Shown here one piece after another: positions 56,901 through 64,000 of a stretch of 64,000 nt of DNA (its first letter is position 1; the number at the start of each line of letters is the position of its first letter). The stretch covers positions 1 through 64,000 of the forward strand of contig NZ_GL883719.1 in the NCBI RefSeq assembly GCF_000205025.1. The letters are read 5' to 3'. A model generated the notes under the pieces. That model ran no database searches. It had not been told where the DNA came from and worked only from the letters and a program-made list of their open reading frames with translations. The position numbers were made by a program, and so were the translations under genes. The DNA is from Parasutterella excrementihominis YIT 11859 (GTDB taxonomy: Bacteria > Pseudomonadota > Gammaproteobacteria > Burkholderiales > Burkholderiaceae_F).

Positions 56901-57371
56901 TTGGCTGAAACGCTAACGGCCTTTGATTCTCGTTATAAAGACTTTCATTTGTCAGAACTTGATATGCGCGGTTATCTCACGGGCTCCATCGACTTAGCTT
57001 TTGCCGCTGACGGCAAATATTGGGTCATCGACTGGAAGACGAACAAAATTGATTACCGCAACAACACTCCTGAGCTCTATACGCCGGAAGCCGTGAACGC
57101 CTTGATGAAAAATAATCACTACGAGCTTCAGTTGGCGCTCTATCTCGTTGCGCTCAAACGAATGCTCGAAGTTCGTTTAAATCTGCCGGAAGGTACGGGT
57201 TATAAAGCCATCGGAGGGGCGGTTTACTGCTTCCTGCGCGGCATCGACAGGAATGCGCGTGGAACGTACTTTGAACGTCCAAAAGATGCCCTTATCGAAT
57301 GTTTAGACGACTTCCTGAAAAACGGATTCAGTCGCGAACTCCTGGAATCTCGTGCCAAAGGAGCAGTTTGA
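53946..57371 (+). CDS. recB: Exodeoxyribonuclease V beta subunit RecB
   Basis: A 1141-residue 3'-5' helicase and nuclease. UvrD-type motifs: LEASAGTGKTYSLMRV (Walker A), LIDEFQDTDPIQYSIF, FVGDPKQSIYRFRNA, TIHSSKGLQYPVVYY, YVAMTRATARV. The C-terminal nuclease domain has the catalytic VIDWKTNKIDYRN and QLALYLVAL. GGAG precedes the ATG. Together with RecC and RecD it processes double-strand ends. Confidence 0.97.
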   Translation: MLYKEFDAATTPIEGRMLLEASAGTGKTYSLMRVLLRLLVEKGIELDRILVVTFTNAATDELSSRLRSNLTELIEQIRLNKSGSFNDLLDSWGEKKYSQDIILEKLQTALNKIDDAAIFTIHGFCQRILQDFVFSSKGNYDFEIGDDSNAKDKALSTFLRTNLPKAYPGYPTEQLSLARDIPWEDILTTAAGLSRSMPLTRQMKLMKDANQKPEDETTRFFETFIDQATKLYEENKKDERLFTFDDLLIEAEERIVKDPEFTKAIQNLYGAALIDEFQDTDPIQYSIFKHLFLEDPENSKPVIFVGDPKQSIYRFRNASLETYLLAKNEINNPYQLVKNYRSTPGIIAGVNAYFNPEGKGSRGGFLNQALSYSPVKFNKKKLPLLLEKDGKVEPLSSFAFWSNADTKALSNAETLRDMEAIAIAEEIESLLKENVLYDGRRLRPSDIAILVAKRFHADKVIEELRRRGIRTLRSSNENVLCSKEAHELKSVLEAMYDPRDTRLVAAAQATRIFGDSLNDLLNNDAASAQARLLLENSAKIYEKSGIIAAVSNLFAGAKTEERLLQYGGERALTNYQHILELLHQQHNTIDSLQGLLRWLKQEQKKSNDSYTLRRETDSDVVRVETIHSSKGLQYPVVYYLDRPISFSKGQKFRDDATGVITFYETEQKAPDDFIEKSYEESMRLLYVAMTRATARVVLPYFFKKTKNGAPHGSVGGKNPLAQAISGETSGGLAIIGGLNRLREALSPKEASAREVRKALLDGISEYNKNSAHPLMLSEKALNAYTPFEIRFDFEPGKYGDSEVSFRQPPEHLDLRAGRGEKQNRSWISSSFTSLLRTMEAQDSAVITDESEALESEETVAESKEEDVLEVLKGTQSAAEFGTKVHELLEKIFDKNFHNWKNRVYKFLDDRFKGYVAPETEERKAEIETKTEEFFENLFEAKILPSAPGFHLSQLFKNLKDCRPELKFMLSVGAPIKGRERLTASLLAETLTAFDSRYKDFHLSELDMRGYLTGSIDLAFAADGKYWVIDWKTNKIDYRNNTPELYTPEAVNALMKNNHYELQLALYLVALKRMLEVRLNLPEGTGYKAIGGAVYCFLRGIDRNARGTYFERPKDALIECLDDFLKNGFSRELLESRAKGAV

Positions 57372-57372
57372 A

Positions 57373-59319
57373 ATGATTTCGCAAAACCAAAATTCATTTG
57401 AAAACCTCGGCACCATTCTGCTTGACCTTTTAACTCGTCGAGGAAAAACCATTACAGAAGAGCTAAGAGACGCATTGGCGTTCTTCATGCTGCATCTCGG
57501 ACAAGCCGAACACCTCGGAGGTTTATGTGCCGAGCTTGATGCAACGCCGCAAAATAAAAAGTACGCGGAGCTGCTCAGGGAAGCTGAGCTGCTAACAGAC
57601 AGCAGCAACAAAATTGCTGACGAACCTAACAACCTTTCTGTCGCTCCTACGCCTTTTCTTCTTGACGAGAGCGAACCGAAAAAGCTGAGAATTTATTCCC
57701 GCCGCAATTTTTGCTCTGAAAGCCGTTTGGCCGCAGGTATTCACGGTATGTGCTCTACAAGCGCCAGCGACGTCAACGAGGTAAAAGAGGCCTTAGCACA
57801 GCTGGAACAGACGTTAAAGAATGCACGAGAAAACGGCGACAAGAAAGCCTACTCTTTAAATCCTCTGCAGCTGGAAGCCGCCGAACTTGCAGTTTCGGAG
57901 AAATTCTCCGTTATTTGCGGCGGTCCCGGTACCGGCAAAACAACCACCGTTGTGAAATTCATTGAAGCCTTTTTGGAAATACATCCGAAGGGCATCATTC
58001 AAATGTGTGCCCCAACCGGAAAGGCCACAAGTCGTCTTCTTGAATCCGTAAAAAATCAAGCGGATGCCGGTCCGTCCTCTGCACCTTACTACCCTGCCGT
58101 TCGCAAGGCCCTTGCGGAAGATAGACTGACTTCTTTGACGATCCATAAATTGCTCGTCACGGATTTATCCAACGGCAAACGACCTTCAGCAGACAATCCG
58201 ATCGAAGCAGATCTGCTAATCGTGGATGAGAGCTCAATGATTGACTCCGCCCTTGCGTTAAAACTTATCAGATCAATTGATCCAACCAAAACGCAAACTG
58301 TGTTTTTAGGCGACAAGCATCAGCTGGCAGCCGTCGGACCTGGTTCGGTGTTTGCTGACATCTCCGACAATTCGGGTGTTTTGAAAGGCCACATTGTTGA
58401 ATTAAAAGAGAGCATTCGCTTCAACGACAAATCCGCTATCGGCAGATTGGCGCAGCGCATGCTGGCCTTCGAAGAAGGAAGAGAAGCCGGCATTTCGGAC
58501 TTTATTTCAGAAGTTGAGTACACGGACGATCAACCTTTTGAAGGATTTAAAGATACCGGCGTGTTTTTCAAATCTGCAGGTAGAAATCTTCCTCTGCAGG
58601 CTCAGAAGTGGTTAGAGGAAAAACTCGATTCCTACTGCAACGCAGTCGAAAACTTAAACCTGACTTTAACTTTGAACGATAAAAACGAAGTGGATTCAAG
58701 ATCAGCCAACTTCGAAAACCTTCCTAATGATGTACAACAAGCTCTTAAAGACGTCTGGAACGAACTGAGTACTTTCCGTCCGTTGTGCGCACAACGTGAA
58801 GGTCCGACCGGCGTCAATGCCGTCAATGATTATTGCGAAGATTTTGTTAAAACGGCTTTCATAGTTCCATCCGCAGACGACATGTACAACGGCAAGGTCA
58901 TCATTGTTCGTCAAAACGACTCCGGCCTTGGTGTCGCCAACGGCGACGTCGCTGTTATTTTCGGCTTGAAGACGGCTGATTCCGACAAACCGATGTGGTA
59001 TGCATTCATCGGTGATCTGAAGAAAATCGTTCCGGCTCAGCTGCTGCCGAAATATGACACCGCCTTTGCAATCACCATCCATCAATCGCAGGGTTCCGGC
59101 TTCCGTGATGTAGCCATCTTCCTGCCAACACTAAGTGCCGGAAGTGATGCTGCCTCTTTATGCACGCGCGAACTTCTTTATACCGGCATTACTCGCTCGG
59201 AAAAAACGTGCCAGATTTTCGGGGCTAAGGATGCCCTAGACATGTCGTTAAAGACCGTCACGCAGCGCAGCGGAGGACTGCCTCAGCGGCTTAAAGAACG
59301 TTTCAGCGAACAAGGATAA
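57373..59319 (+). CDS. recD: Exodeoxyribonuclease V alpha subunit RecD
   Basis: A 648-residue 5'-3' SF1B helicase. Walker A ICGGPGTGKTTTVVKF, Walker B LIVDESSMID, GDKHQLAAVGPGSVFADI, and the C-terminal AITIHQSQGSGF and YTGITRSEK. I start at ATG 57373, nine bases after AAAGGAG and 1 bp beyond the recB stop; the GTG 57352 alternative precedes that site. Order recC-recB-recD is the usual betaproteobacterial form, and a hairpin follows. Confidence 0.96.
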   Translation: MISQNQNSFENLGTILLDLLTRRGKTITEELRDALAFFMLHLGQAEHLGGLCAELDATPQNKKYAELLREAELLTDSSNKIADEPNNLSVAPTPFLLDESEPKKLRIYSRRNFCSESRLAAGIHGMCSTSASDVNEVKEALAQLEQTLKNARENGDKKAYSLNPLQLEAAELAVSEKFSVICGGPGTGKTTTVVKFIEAFLEIHPKGIIQMCAPTGKATSRLLESVKNQADAGPSSAPYYPAVRKALAEDRLTSLTIHKLLVTDLSNGKRPSADNPIEADLLIVDESSMIDSALALKLIRSIDPTKTQTVFLGDKHQLAAVGPGSVFADISDNSGVLKGHIVELKESIRFNDKSAIGRLAQRMLAFEEGREAGISDFISEVEYTDDQPFEGFKDTGVFFKSAGRNLPLQAQKWLEEKLDSYCNAVENLNLTLTLNDKNEVDSRSANFENLPNDVQQALKDVWNELSTFRPLCAQREGPTGVNAVNDYCEDFVKTAFIVPSADDMYNGKVIIVRQNDSGLGVANGDVAVIFGLKTADSDKPMWYAFIGDLKKIVPAQLLPKYDTAFAITIHQSQGSGFRDVAIFLPTLSAGSDAASLCTRELLYTGITRSEKTCQIFGAKDALDMSLKTVTQRSGGLPQRLKERFSEQG

Positions 59320-59339
59320 TTTCTCTTTCTGAGGGAAGA

Positions 59340-59380
59340 AGCCGAGCCGGTTAATCGAACCGAATCGGCTCTTCTCTTTC
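59340..59380 (+). terminator. Probable terminator after recD
   Basis: AGCCGA (59340-59345) with TCGGCT (59365-59370) and inner GGTT/AACC make a two-part stem with a small symmetric internal loop, followed by a pyrimidine-rich CTTCTCTTTCTT. The tail is not a pure U tract, so some readthrough into the Doc module is plausible. Confidence 0.6.
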
Positions 59381-59387
59381 TTGAACT

Positions 59388-59516
59388 ATGACAGATAGAA
59401 AATCAGTTCCTCAAAAACAGGAGCTCCGCCCAAATACTAAAGAGCAAATGCTCAAACGCTTTAAAGAAAATTTAAACACCTTCAAAAAGACGTTTGATTA
59501 TCTCAAAGACAAATGA
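59388..59516 (+). CDS. 42-residue basic ORF preceding the Doc-like toxin (possible antitoxin)
   Basis: A 42-residue, lysine-rich, probably helical protein (MTDRKSVPQKQELRPNTKEQ start; ends KTFDYLKDK). Its stop overlaps the doc start as ATGA, the coupled layout of toxin-antitoxin pairs. It is far shorter than Phd (about 73) and lacks both a visible DNA-binding region and the (S/T)xxxE(G/N) inhibitory helix of Fic antitoxins. No ribosome-binding site precedes the ATG. Antitoxin function is inference from position only. Confidence 0.5.
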   Translation: MTDRKSVPQKQELRPNTKEQMLKRFKENLNTFKKTFDYLKDK

Positions 59517-59857
59517 GTACACCATTAGATATTGATGCGGTGGTCTTGATCAACGAAGCTCTCACCGGCAATCGCTGCTCAGAAGAAAGAAAACAGCGAG
59601 TAGGCGGATGTCTGTCCAGCTATTCCTATTACGACACCGTCAGAGAGCAGATAACAAGCATCGTCGTCAGCCTTCTCAAAGGTCATTTCTTTCAGGACGG
59701 CAACAAAAGGACGGCGCTGGCGATTTACTTGGATCTGTGCCAAAACAATGGAATCAAGTTCTTGTCGGATCAAGACCGCTTAGGCGATGTTTTAATAGAC
59801 ATCGCTGCCAACCAGCGAGGCATCACTGAAAACACACGATTGCTCTTTCCGGATTAA
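59513..59857 (+). CDS. Doc-like Fic-fold toxin
   Basis: A 114-residue single-domain Fic/Doc protein. The active-site motif at His58 is HFFQDGNKRTAL, close to Doc (HxFxDANKRTAL) with the glycine of canonical Fic but without Fic's second arginine, which suggests Doc-type phosphotransfer (to EF-Tu in P1 Doc) rather than AMPylation. Later LxxNGIKFL is also Doc-like. It overlaps the 42-codon ORF by four bases. It may be a mobile stress module beside the recD terminator, or a remnant. Confidence 0.8.
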   Translation: MSTPLDIDAVVLINEALTGNRCSEERKQRVGGCLSSYSYYDTVREQITSIVVSLLKGHFFQDGNKRTALAIYLDLCQNNGIKFLSDQDRLGDVLIDIAANQRGITENTRLLFPD

Positions 59858-59914
59858 AAAAGAAGTACCTCCTCGAGTTTGGCCTTTTAACAGTCTAATT
59901 TCCAAAAAAGACGT

Positions 59915-60035
59915 TTTCTTTGACACCAAGAATCCCAATACTTAAAAGATAGATCATCTTTAATTCGGTCTTTTAAAAACAAAAATCCCCTCCAAATTTT
60001 TATTTCATCTTTCGCTTATTTCGCTAAAACAGGCC
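59915..60035. repeat. Imperfect 121-bp direct repeat, copy 1
   Basis: AT-rich sequence beginning TTTCTTTGAC and ending near AACAGGCC. It aligns without gaps over the first 100 bases with copy 2 at 60151-60271 at about 81% identity. It lies in the convergent gap between the Doc-like gene and the ABC transporter and contains no gene. Confidence 0.75.
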
Positions 60036-60095
60036 GTTACTCTATCCGGATTGAAAAGAGAAACTCGTTCTCAAGCTCGTCTACTCACGATATAT

Positions 60096-60134
60096 GTTCA
60101 ATACTTGTTCAATCGTGTTCAATTTCTGCTCAAT
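60096..60134. repeat. Four phased GTTCAAT heptamers
   Basis: GTTCAAT at 60096, 60107 and 60117 and GCTCAAT at 60128: spacings of 11, 10 and 11 bp, one helical turn each. Iteron-like array between the two 121-bp repeats; it may be a binding site for an oligomeric DNA-binding protein. Confidence 0.65.
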
Positions 60135-60150
60135 TCTCAAAAATTGAGGC

Positions 60151-60271
60151 TTTCTTTGACAGCAAAAATACCAATACTTAGAGGTTAAACTATCTTTAAT
60201 TCTATCCTTTAAAGATAAAACTCCCCTCTGAATTTTTATTTCGTCCTTCGCTGAATTTCGCTAACAGAGCC
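60151..60271. repeat. Imperfect 121-bp direct repeat, copy 2
   Basis: Second copy, beginning TTTCTTTGAC. It holds a hairpin ATCTTTAA/TTAAAGAT that is partly lost in copy 1. A separate stem CTCAATT/AATTGAG (60129-60148) directly precedes it. Confidence 0.75.
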
Positions 60272-60327
60272 TAGAACGTCTTTCCGTATCCAGACGCGTC
60301 TTTCGGCTTTGTGGGAACTTCTTGTTC

Positions 60328-62139
60328 TTACTTCAGAGAGTCGAAATTCGGAACTGCTTCCAGCAAGCGACAGGTGTAAGGATCTTTCGGACGATTAAGG
60401 ATTTCTGCCGCCGATCCTGCTTCTACCACTTCTCCGGACTTCATCACAATGACTTCATCGGCAAGGTAACGAACGACGCCGAAGTTATGAGTGATGAACA
60501 AGTACGAGATATCTCGGCTTCTTTGGATTTCGTTCAAAAGATTCAGGATTTGGGCCTGCACGGAAACATCCAAAGCCGATGTCGGTTCATCACAAATCAG
60601 AAGTTTGGGTTCGACCACCAACGCACGAGCTATCGCCAAGCGCTGTCTTTGTCCGCCCGAGAACTCATGCGGATACCGATTCAATGAATCGGAACGAAGC
60701 CCGCAAAGACCGATGACATCTTCAATTCTTCCGAGCGCTTCACTCGCAGGAATATCAGGGTGCAGGCTCTCCAACCCTTCAAGCAGAATTTCCTTAACAC
60801 GCATTCTCGGATTCAAACTGGAGAATGGATCTTGGAAAATAACCTGCATATCGACGCGGGCTTGTCGAAGATCGGGACCGTTCAAGCTGCCTAAGTCTTT
60901 TCCGTTCAAGAGCGCAGAACCAGTGATTTTTGCCTGCAGTCGGAGAAGTTGGAGGATACCTCGGGCCACCGTGGTTTTGCCGCTGCCGCTTTCTCCGATC
61001 AATGCCGTTGTCAGCCCTCTGCGCACATCGAATGAGACATTGTTGACGGCTTTGGCGTATTCCGTCGGACGCAGAAAACCGCCGCGAATCGGAAACCAAA
61101 CGCTGTAATTCTTGACTTCAAGAATGCGAGGCACATCTTTCTGCTCTCGCTCAACAACAACGTCACTTCGCGGAAGTTCGACCGGATCATTTTCAGGAAA
61201 CAGGCAGCGAACTTTTCGGTCTCCAATCTCCTGCAGGACAACTTTATGCTGAGAACATTCGGGACGAGCTTTTTTACAGCGCTCGGCAAATCGGCATCCA
61301 TGGAACTCTCGATTCAAGCGAGGAACCATGCCCGGTATTGCCTCGAGCATCTGGCTCTTTTGCTTTCCTTCAGGAAGCGCCTTCAAAAGATTGCGCGCAT
61401 AAGGATGCAATGGCTTGGAGAAGAACTCACGTGCTGAAGCTTCTTCCACCAGCTCACCGGCATACATCAGCCCTACCCTGGCTGCGACCTGAGCCACAAC
61501 AGCCAAATCATGTGTAATCAGCAGAATGCCGATGTTTTCGGTTTCCTTGAGATGCTTTAAAAGATCAAGAATCTGAGCTTGAACGGAAACGTCCAGCGCC
61601 GTCGTCGGTTCGTCTGCAATCAAATAGTTCGGCTCGGCCGCTAGTGCAATAGCGATCATAACGCGCTGCTTTTGACCGCCGGAGAGTTCAAACGGGAATG
61701 ATTTCATTCTGCGTTCGGGCTCAGGGATTCCGACTTTTTTCAGCCAGTCGAGTGCTTTTGCTCGCGCTTCTTCGCCGCGCAGCGGTGTATGAAGAAGAAT
61801 TGTCTCGACAATTTGATCCCCGACAGTCATCACCGGGTTTAACGACGTCGCCGGTTCCTGGAAAATCAAACTGATCTTGAAAGAGCGAATATTGCGCATC
61901 GCAGCTTCCGGCAAACCCATGATTTCTGTTCCGTCAACGGTAACAACACCGCTCGAGACTCGTCCGGAGCTCGGAAGCAATCTCAGCAGAGAAAAAGCCG
62001 TCATAGATTTGCCGCACCCGGACTCTCCGACTAAAGCGCAGATTTCGCCTCGATTAAGCGTCAGGCTCAAACCGTCTACAACGCGAACCGTATCCTCGGA
62101 AGTGAGGATTTCAGTCACCATATTAGAAATACGGAGCAT
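60328..62139 (-). CDS. Peptide-type ABC transporter, fused double ATPase (DppD-DppF / YejF-like)
   Basis: A 603-residue protein with two complete ATPase domains. First: Walker A GESGCGKSMTAFSLL, signature LSGGQKQRVMIAIALA, Walker B YLIADEPTTALDV. Second: GESGSGKTTVARGIL, FSGGQRQRLAIARAL, LLICDEPTSALDV. Between them is an oligopeptide-transporter C-terminal region with cysteines (GCRFAERCKKARPEC), found in Opp/Dpp ATPases. The fused form is like YejF. The ATG overlaps the upstream permease stop (TAATG). The substrate is probably a peptide or microcin-like compound, unproven. Confidence 0.92.
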   Translation of the reverse strand: MLRISNMVTEILTSEDTVRVVDGLSLTLNRGEICALVGESGCGKSMTAFSLLRLLPSSGRVSSGVVTVDGTEIMGLPEAAMRNIRSFKISLIFQEPATSLNPVMTVGDQIVETILLHTPLRGEEARAKALDWLKKVGIPEPERRMKSFPFELSGGQKQRVMIAIALAAEPNYLIADEPTTALDVSVQAQILDLLKHLKETENIGILLITHDLAVVAQVAARVGLMYAGELVEEASAREFFSKPLHPYARNLLKALPEGKQKSQMLEAIPGMVPRLNREFHGCRFAERCKKARPECSQHKVVLQEIGDRKVRCLFPENDPVELPRSDVVVEREQKDVPRILEVKNYSVWFPIRGGFLRPTEYAKAVNNVSFDVRRGLTTALIGESGSGKTTVARGILQLLRLQAKITGSALLNGKDLGSLNGPDLRQARVDMQVIFQDPFSSLNPRMRVKEILLEGLESLHPDIPASEALGRIEDVIGLCGLRSDSLNRYPHEFSGGQRQRLAIARALVVEPKLLICDEPTSALDVSVQAQILNLLNEIQRSRDISYLFITHNFGVVRYLADEVIVMKSGEVVEAGSAAEILNRPKDPYTCRLLEAVPNFDSLK

Positions 62140-63554
62140 TACTTTTTCCTCCCGATTTTGAGGACCAGTCTCGGGTCAAATGCTTCCCGAACGGCAGACG
62201 CAAACAAGTTGGCAGACAACACAAGTGTGAGCATGAAAGTGAAAGCCGCGCAAAGGTTCCACCAGACAACCGGTGTGCGGGAAAGTTCAAGACGTCCGGC
62301 ATTAATCATGGAACCGAAACTGTGTGTCGTCGGATCAACGCCGACACCGACGTAAGAAAGCACCGCTTCATATAGAACAATGCCGGAGAAATCCAATACC
62401 GCCACAATCAAAATGATGTGGATCACGTTGGGCAGCACATGACGCTTCATGATCTTAAACGGCCCTAATCCGAAGGCACGAGCCGCTTGGATATAGTCCA
62501 GCTGAGAAATCTTTAAGGTCTCGGCGCGAAGGAGACGTGCGAGCGTGGCCCAGCCCGTCAGACCGATGATGATTGAAAGCATGAACAGACGAAGGTCGGC
62601 TCTCTCAATGCCGGTCGCATACATGCCGGGATGAGAATCAATGAACACCTGAATCATCAGCACGGAAGCCGCAATCAAAAGAACGCTCGGAATTGAAGAC
62701 AACGTCGTGTAAAGGTACTGAATTAAGTCGTCTACCCAGCCCTTGAAGAATCCGGCACAAATTCCCAGAACCACGGCAAACGGAAGCGTCGTCAACGTCG
62801 CCAGAGTTCCGATCACAAGCGCTGTACGCACCGACTTAAAGGCTTGATACAGGACATCGTTGCCTGTTTGATCTGTCCCCATCACGTGGTAATACGGCCA
62901 AAGCGCGCCGATCAGGCACCCGAGGACGATTAAAACAGAGCAGGTCGTAAGGACTGCTTCATAAGGAACTTCATCGCGGCGCTTAAATAGCGTACGCACC
63001 TCTCCCTTGAATGAGCGATCTTTATATCGAGCAATCAGTCCGACCGTTAAGAACCACAGCAAAGCGCTAAGCACGAGTCCTGCACCTAGCCCGCAGGCCG
63101 ATTTAACGATGATGTCTTCTGCCCAATCGGCGTTATTTTTGAGGTGCGCTCCTCCGGCTTTCAGCGGTTCGTAATCGCGCACGGGTTTGCCGTCTTCAAA
63201 GCGGGAAATTTTTTCAAATGTCTGAGTCGCAAGCGGCATCGAATAAGACTTCTCTTCGGCAGAAGAGGCTTTGCCTAGCGCTTTATCCAACAGGGAATAA
63301 GCCTTGACGTCATAGATCGGGCGCCCGGCCTGAACATCAATGACCGGACGAAAGTGCACAGAATCTACGACGGAGAGCAGAAGGAAGAAACACAGCAGCG
63401 AAAGCGAGCACAGCGAGGCGCCGGAACTCACAACATAGCGCCATCGTGCTTTGAGCTCTTCGGAGCGGGCAACATGAATCAGATAAAACGTTAGTGCCGC
63501 AAGAAGGACGACAATCACGATATCCGTTGGAAGCAAAACAAATTTAGGCATCAT
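62139..63554 (-). CDS. Peptide ABC transporter permease (DppC/YejE-like) with long N-terminal extension
   Basis: A 471-residue permease. The C-terminal half is a normal binding-protein-dependent permease with the EAA-like motif (IQAARAFGLGPFKIMKRHVLPN) and the GTDQTGNDVLYQ start seen in DppC/YejE. About 200 extra N-terminal residues, compared with the usual 300-340, carry two or three membrane helices and a periplasmic loop (about 70-145). It overlaps the upstream permease by four bases and the ATPase by one, so the three are one operon. Confidence 0.9.
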   Translation of the reverse strand: MMPKFVLLPTDIVIVVLLAALTFYLIHVARSEELKARWRYVVSSGASLCSLSLLCFFLLLSVVDSVHFRPVIDVQAGRPIYDVKAYSLLDKALGKASSAEEKSYSMPLATQTFEKISRFEDGKPVRDYEPLKAGGAHLKNNADWAEDIIVKSACGLGAGLVLSALLWFLTVGLIARYKDRSFKGEVRTLFKRRDEVPYEAVLTTCSVLIVLGCLIGALWPYYHVMGTDQTGNDVLYQAFKSVRTALVIGTLATLTTLPFAVVLGICAGFFKGWVDDLIQYLYTTLSSIPSVLLIAASVLMIQVFIDSHPGMYATGIERADLRLFMLSIIIGLTGWATLARLLRAETLKISQLDYIQAARAFGLGPFKIMKRHVLPNVIHIILIVAVLDFSGIVLYEAVLSYVGVGVDPTTHSFGSMINAGRLELSRTPVVWWNLCAAFTFMLTLVLSANLFASAVREAFDPRLVLKIGRKK

Positions 63555-64000
63555 TTCAAACGGATCCTCGGGTCGGCAATCGTGTAAGCTACGTCCGTCA
63601 AAATCAGACCGATAACATACAGCACGGTTCCTACAAAAACCATGGTACGGACAATGGCGAAGTCCTGAGCATTAATCGCGTCAATCGTGAAGCTGCCTAA
63701 GCCCGGAATGCCGAAGAAGCTTTCCATCACTAAGGAGCCTAAAAACAGCATCGGAAGCACGGCAACCGTTGAAGTCAGAATCGGCAGGCTGGCGTTGCGC
63801 AGAACGTGTTTAAACAGGACGGCCGTTTCGCTTAAGCCCTTCGCGCGAGCGGTACGAACGTAATCCTTGTTGATTTCTTCCAGGAACATCGAGCGGTACA
63901 GCAGCGCATCGCCTCCGATGCGAGAGAAAACGCCGATCGCAATCGGAAGAATCAGGAACGAAATCATGGCCGTTCCCGTCTCAAAACCTGAGATCGGAAC
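63551..64000 (-). CDS. Peptide ABC transporter permease (DppB/YejB-like), partial
   Basis: The 3' part of a permease gene that runs off the window; 149 residues are visible. It has the EAA loop (DYVRTARAKGLSETAVLFKHVLRNA) and the conserved C-terminal FFGIPGLGSFTIDAINAQDFAIVR and DVAYTIADPRIRLK of DppB-type permeases. The first in-frame ATG at 63967 is internal, because the frame is open to the edge with family-like residues (VPISGFETGTA). A substrate-binding protein gene may lie beyond the end. Confidence 0.92.
   Translation of the reverse strand, partial: VPISGFETGTAMISFLILPIAIGVFSRIGGDALLYRSMFLEEINKDYVRTARAKGLSETAVLFKHVLRNASLPILTSTVAVLPMLFLGSLVMESFFGIPGLGSFTIDAINAQDFAIVRTMVFVGTVLYVIGLILTDVAYTIADPRIRLK

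Noticed and set aside
60096-60134. CRISPR-like array
   Set aside because: Repeats are 7 bp with 3-4 bp between them; far too short for CRISPR, and no cas genes are present.

Overview
The window looks like chromosomal core sequence from a betaproteobacterium. The gene orders thrS-infC-rpmI-rplT-pheS-pheT-ihfA-merR-tRNA-Pro, iscRSUA-hscBA-fdx-iscX, recJ-prfB-lysS and ruvCAB beside ffh fit Burkholderiales. Moderate GC, many gut-type genes (inducible ornithine decarboxylase, UPF0210/ACT pair, short CstA) and an atypical IHF alpha make a Sutterellaceae-like gut organism my best inference; no 16S gene is present to prove it.

Layout. 1-7.8 kb (minus strand): translation operon from thrS to the MerR regulator, ending in tRNA-Pro and a terminator. 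7.9-11.2 kb: small membrane protein, an M20 peptidase/NfeD/SPFH cluster, two tRNA-Val genes. 11.2-18.8 kb (minus): relA, an ACT/UPF0210/RidA operon, tatD, lolD-lolC. 18.8-26 kb (plus): RpfE-like protein, recJ, prfB with its programmed frameshift, SDR, lysS, Nudix hydrolase. 26-34 kb (minus): complete isc operon with two palindromic operators, LMW phosphatase, uvrB. 34.1-38.7 kb: AT-rich leader plus speF-potE (ornithine/putrescine acid-response system). 38.8-43.2 kb: aminotransferase, tRNA-Asn, psiF, a MITE-like inverted repeat, an unknown protein, cstA. 43.6-46 kb (minus): yggT, ampD, PP0621-like, ccsA-like. 46-59.3 kb (plus): ffh, ruvCAB, an unknown protein, recC-recB-recD. 59.4-60.3 kb: a Doc-like toxin with a tiny upstream partner, then a repeat-rich gap. 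60.3-64 kb (minus): peptide-type ABC transporter, running off the end.

The most interesting signal is the speF leader. A reading frame 5' of the ornithine decarboxylase matches, without gaps, the arginine/histidine/phenylalanine pattern of the enterobacterial ornithine-sensing arrest peptide SpeFL, but it does not stop at the equivalent codon; it runs through a nine-G tract and ends just before the speF ribosome-binding site. Other points worth checking are the divergent IHF alpha, the AUA start of infC, the Doc module with its 42-residue partner, two diverged 121-bp repeats with helically phased heptamers between them, and the 114-bp inverted-repeat element upstream of psiF.

Repair functions (recJ, uvrB, ruvCAB, recBCD) are unusually concentrated here, and the two ends of tRNA decoding control (infC, prfB) both carry their classical self-regulatory start or frameshift devices.
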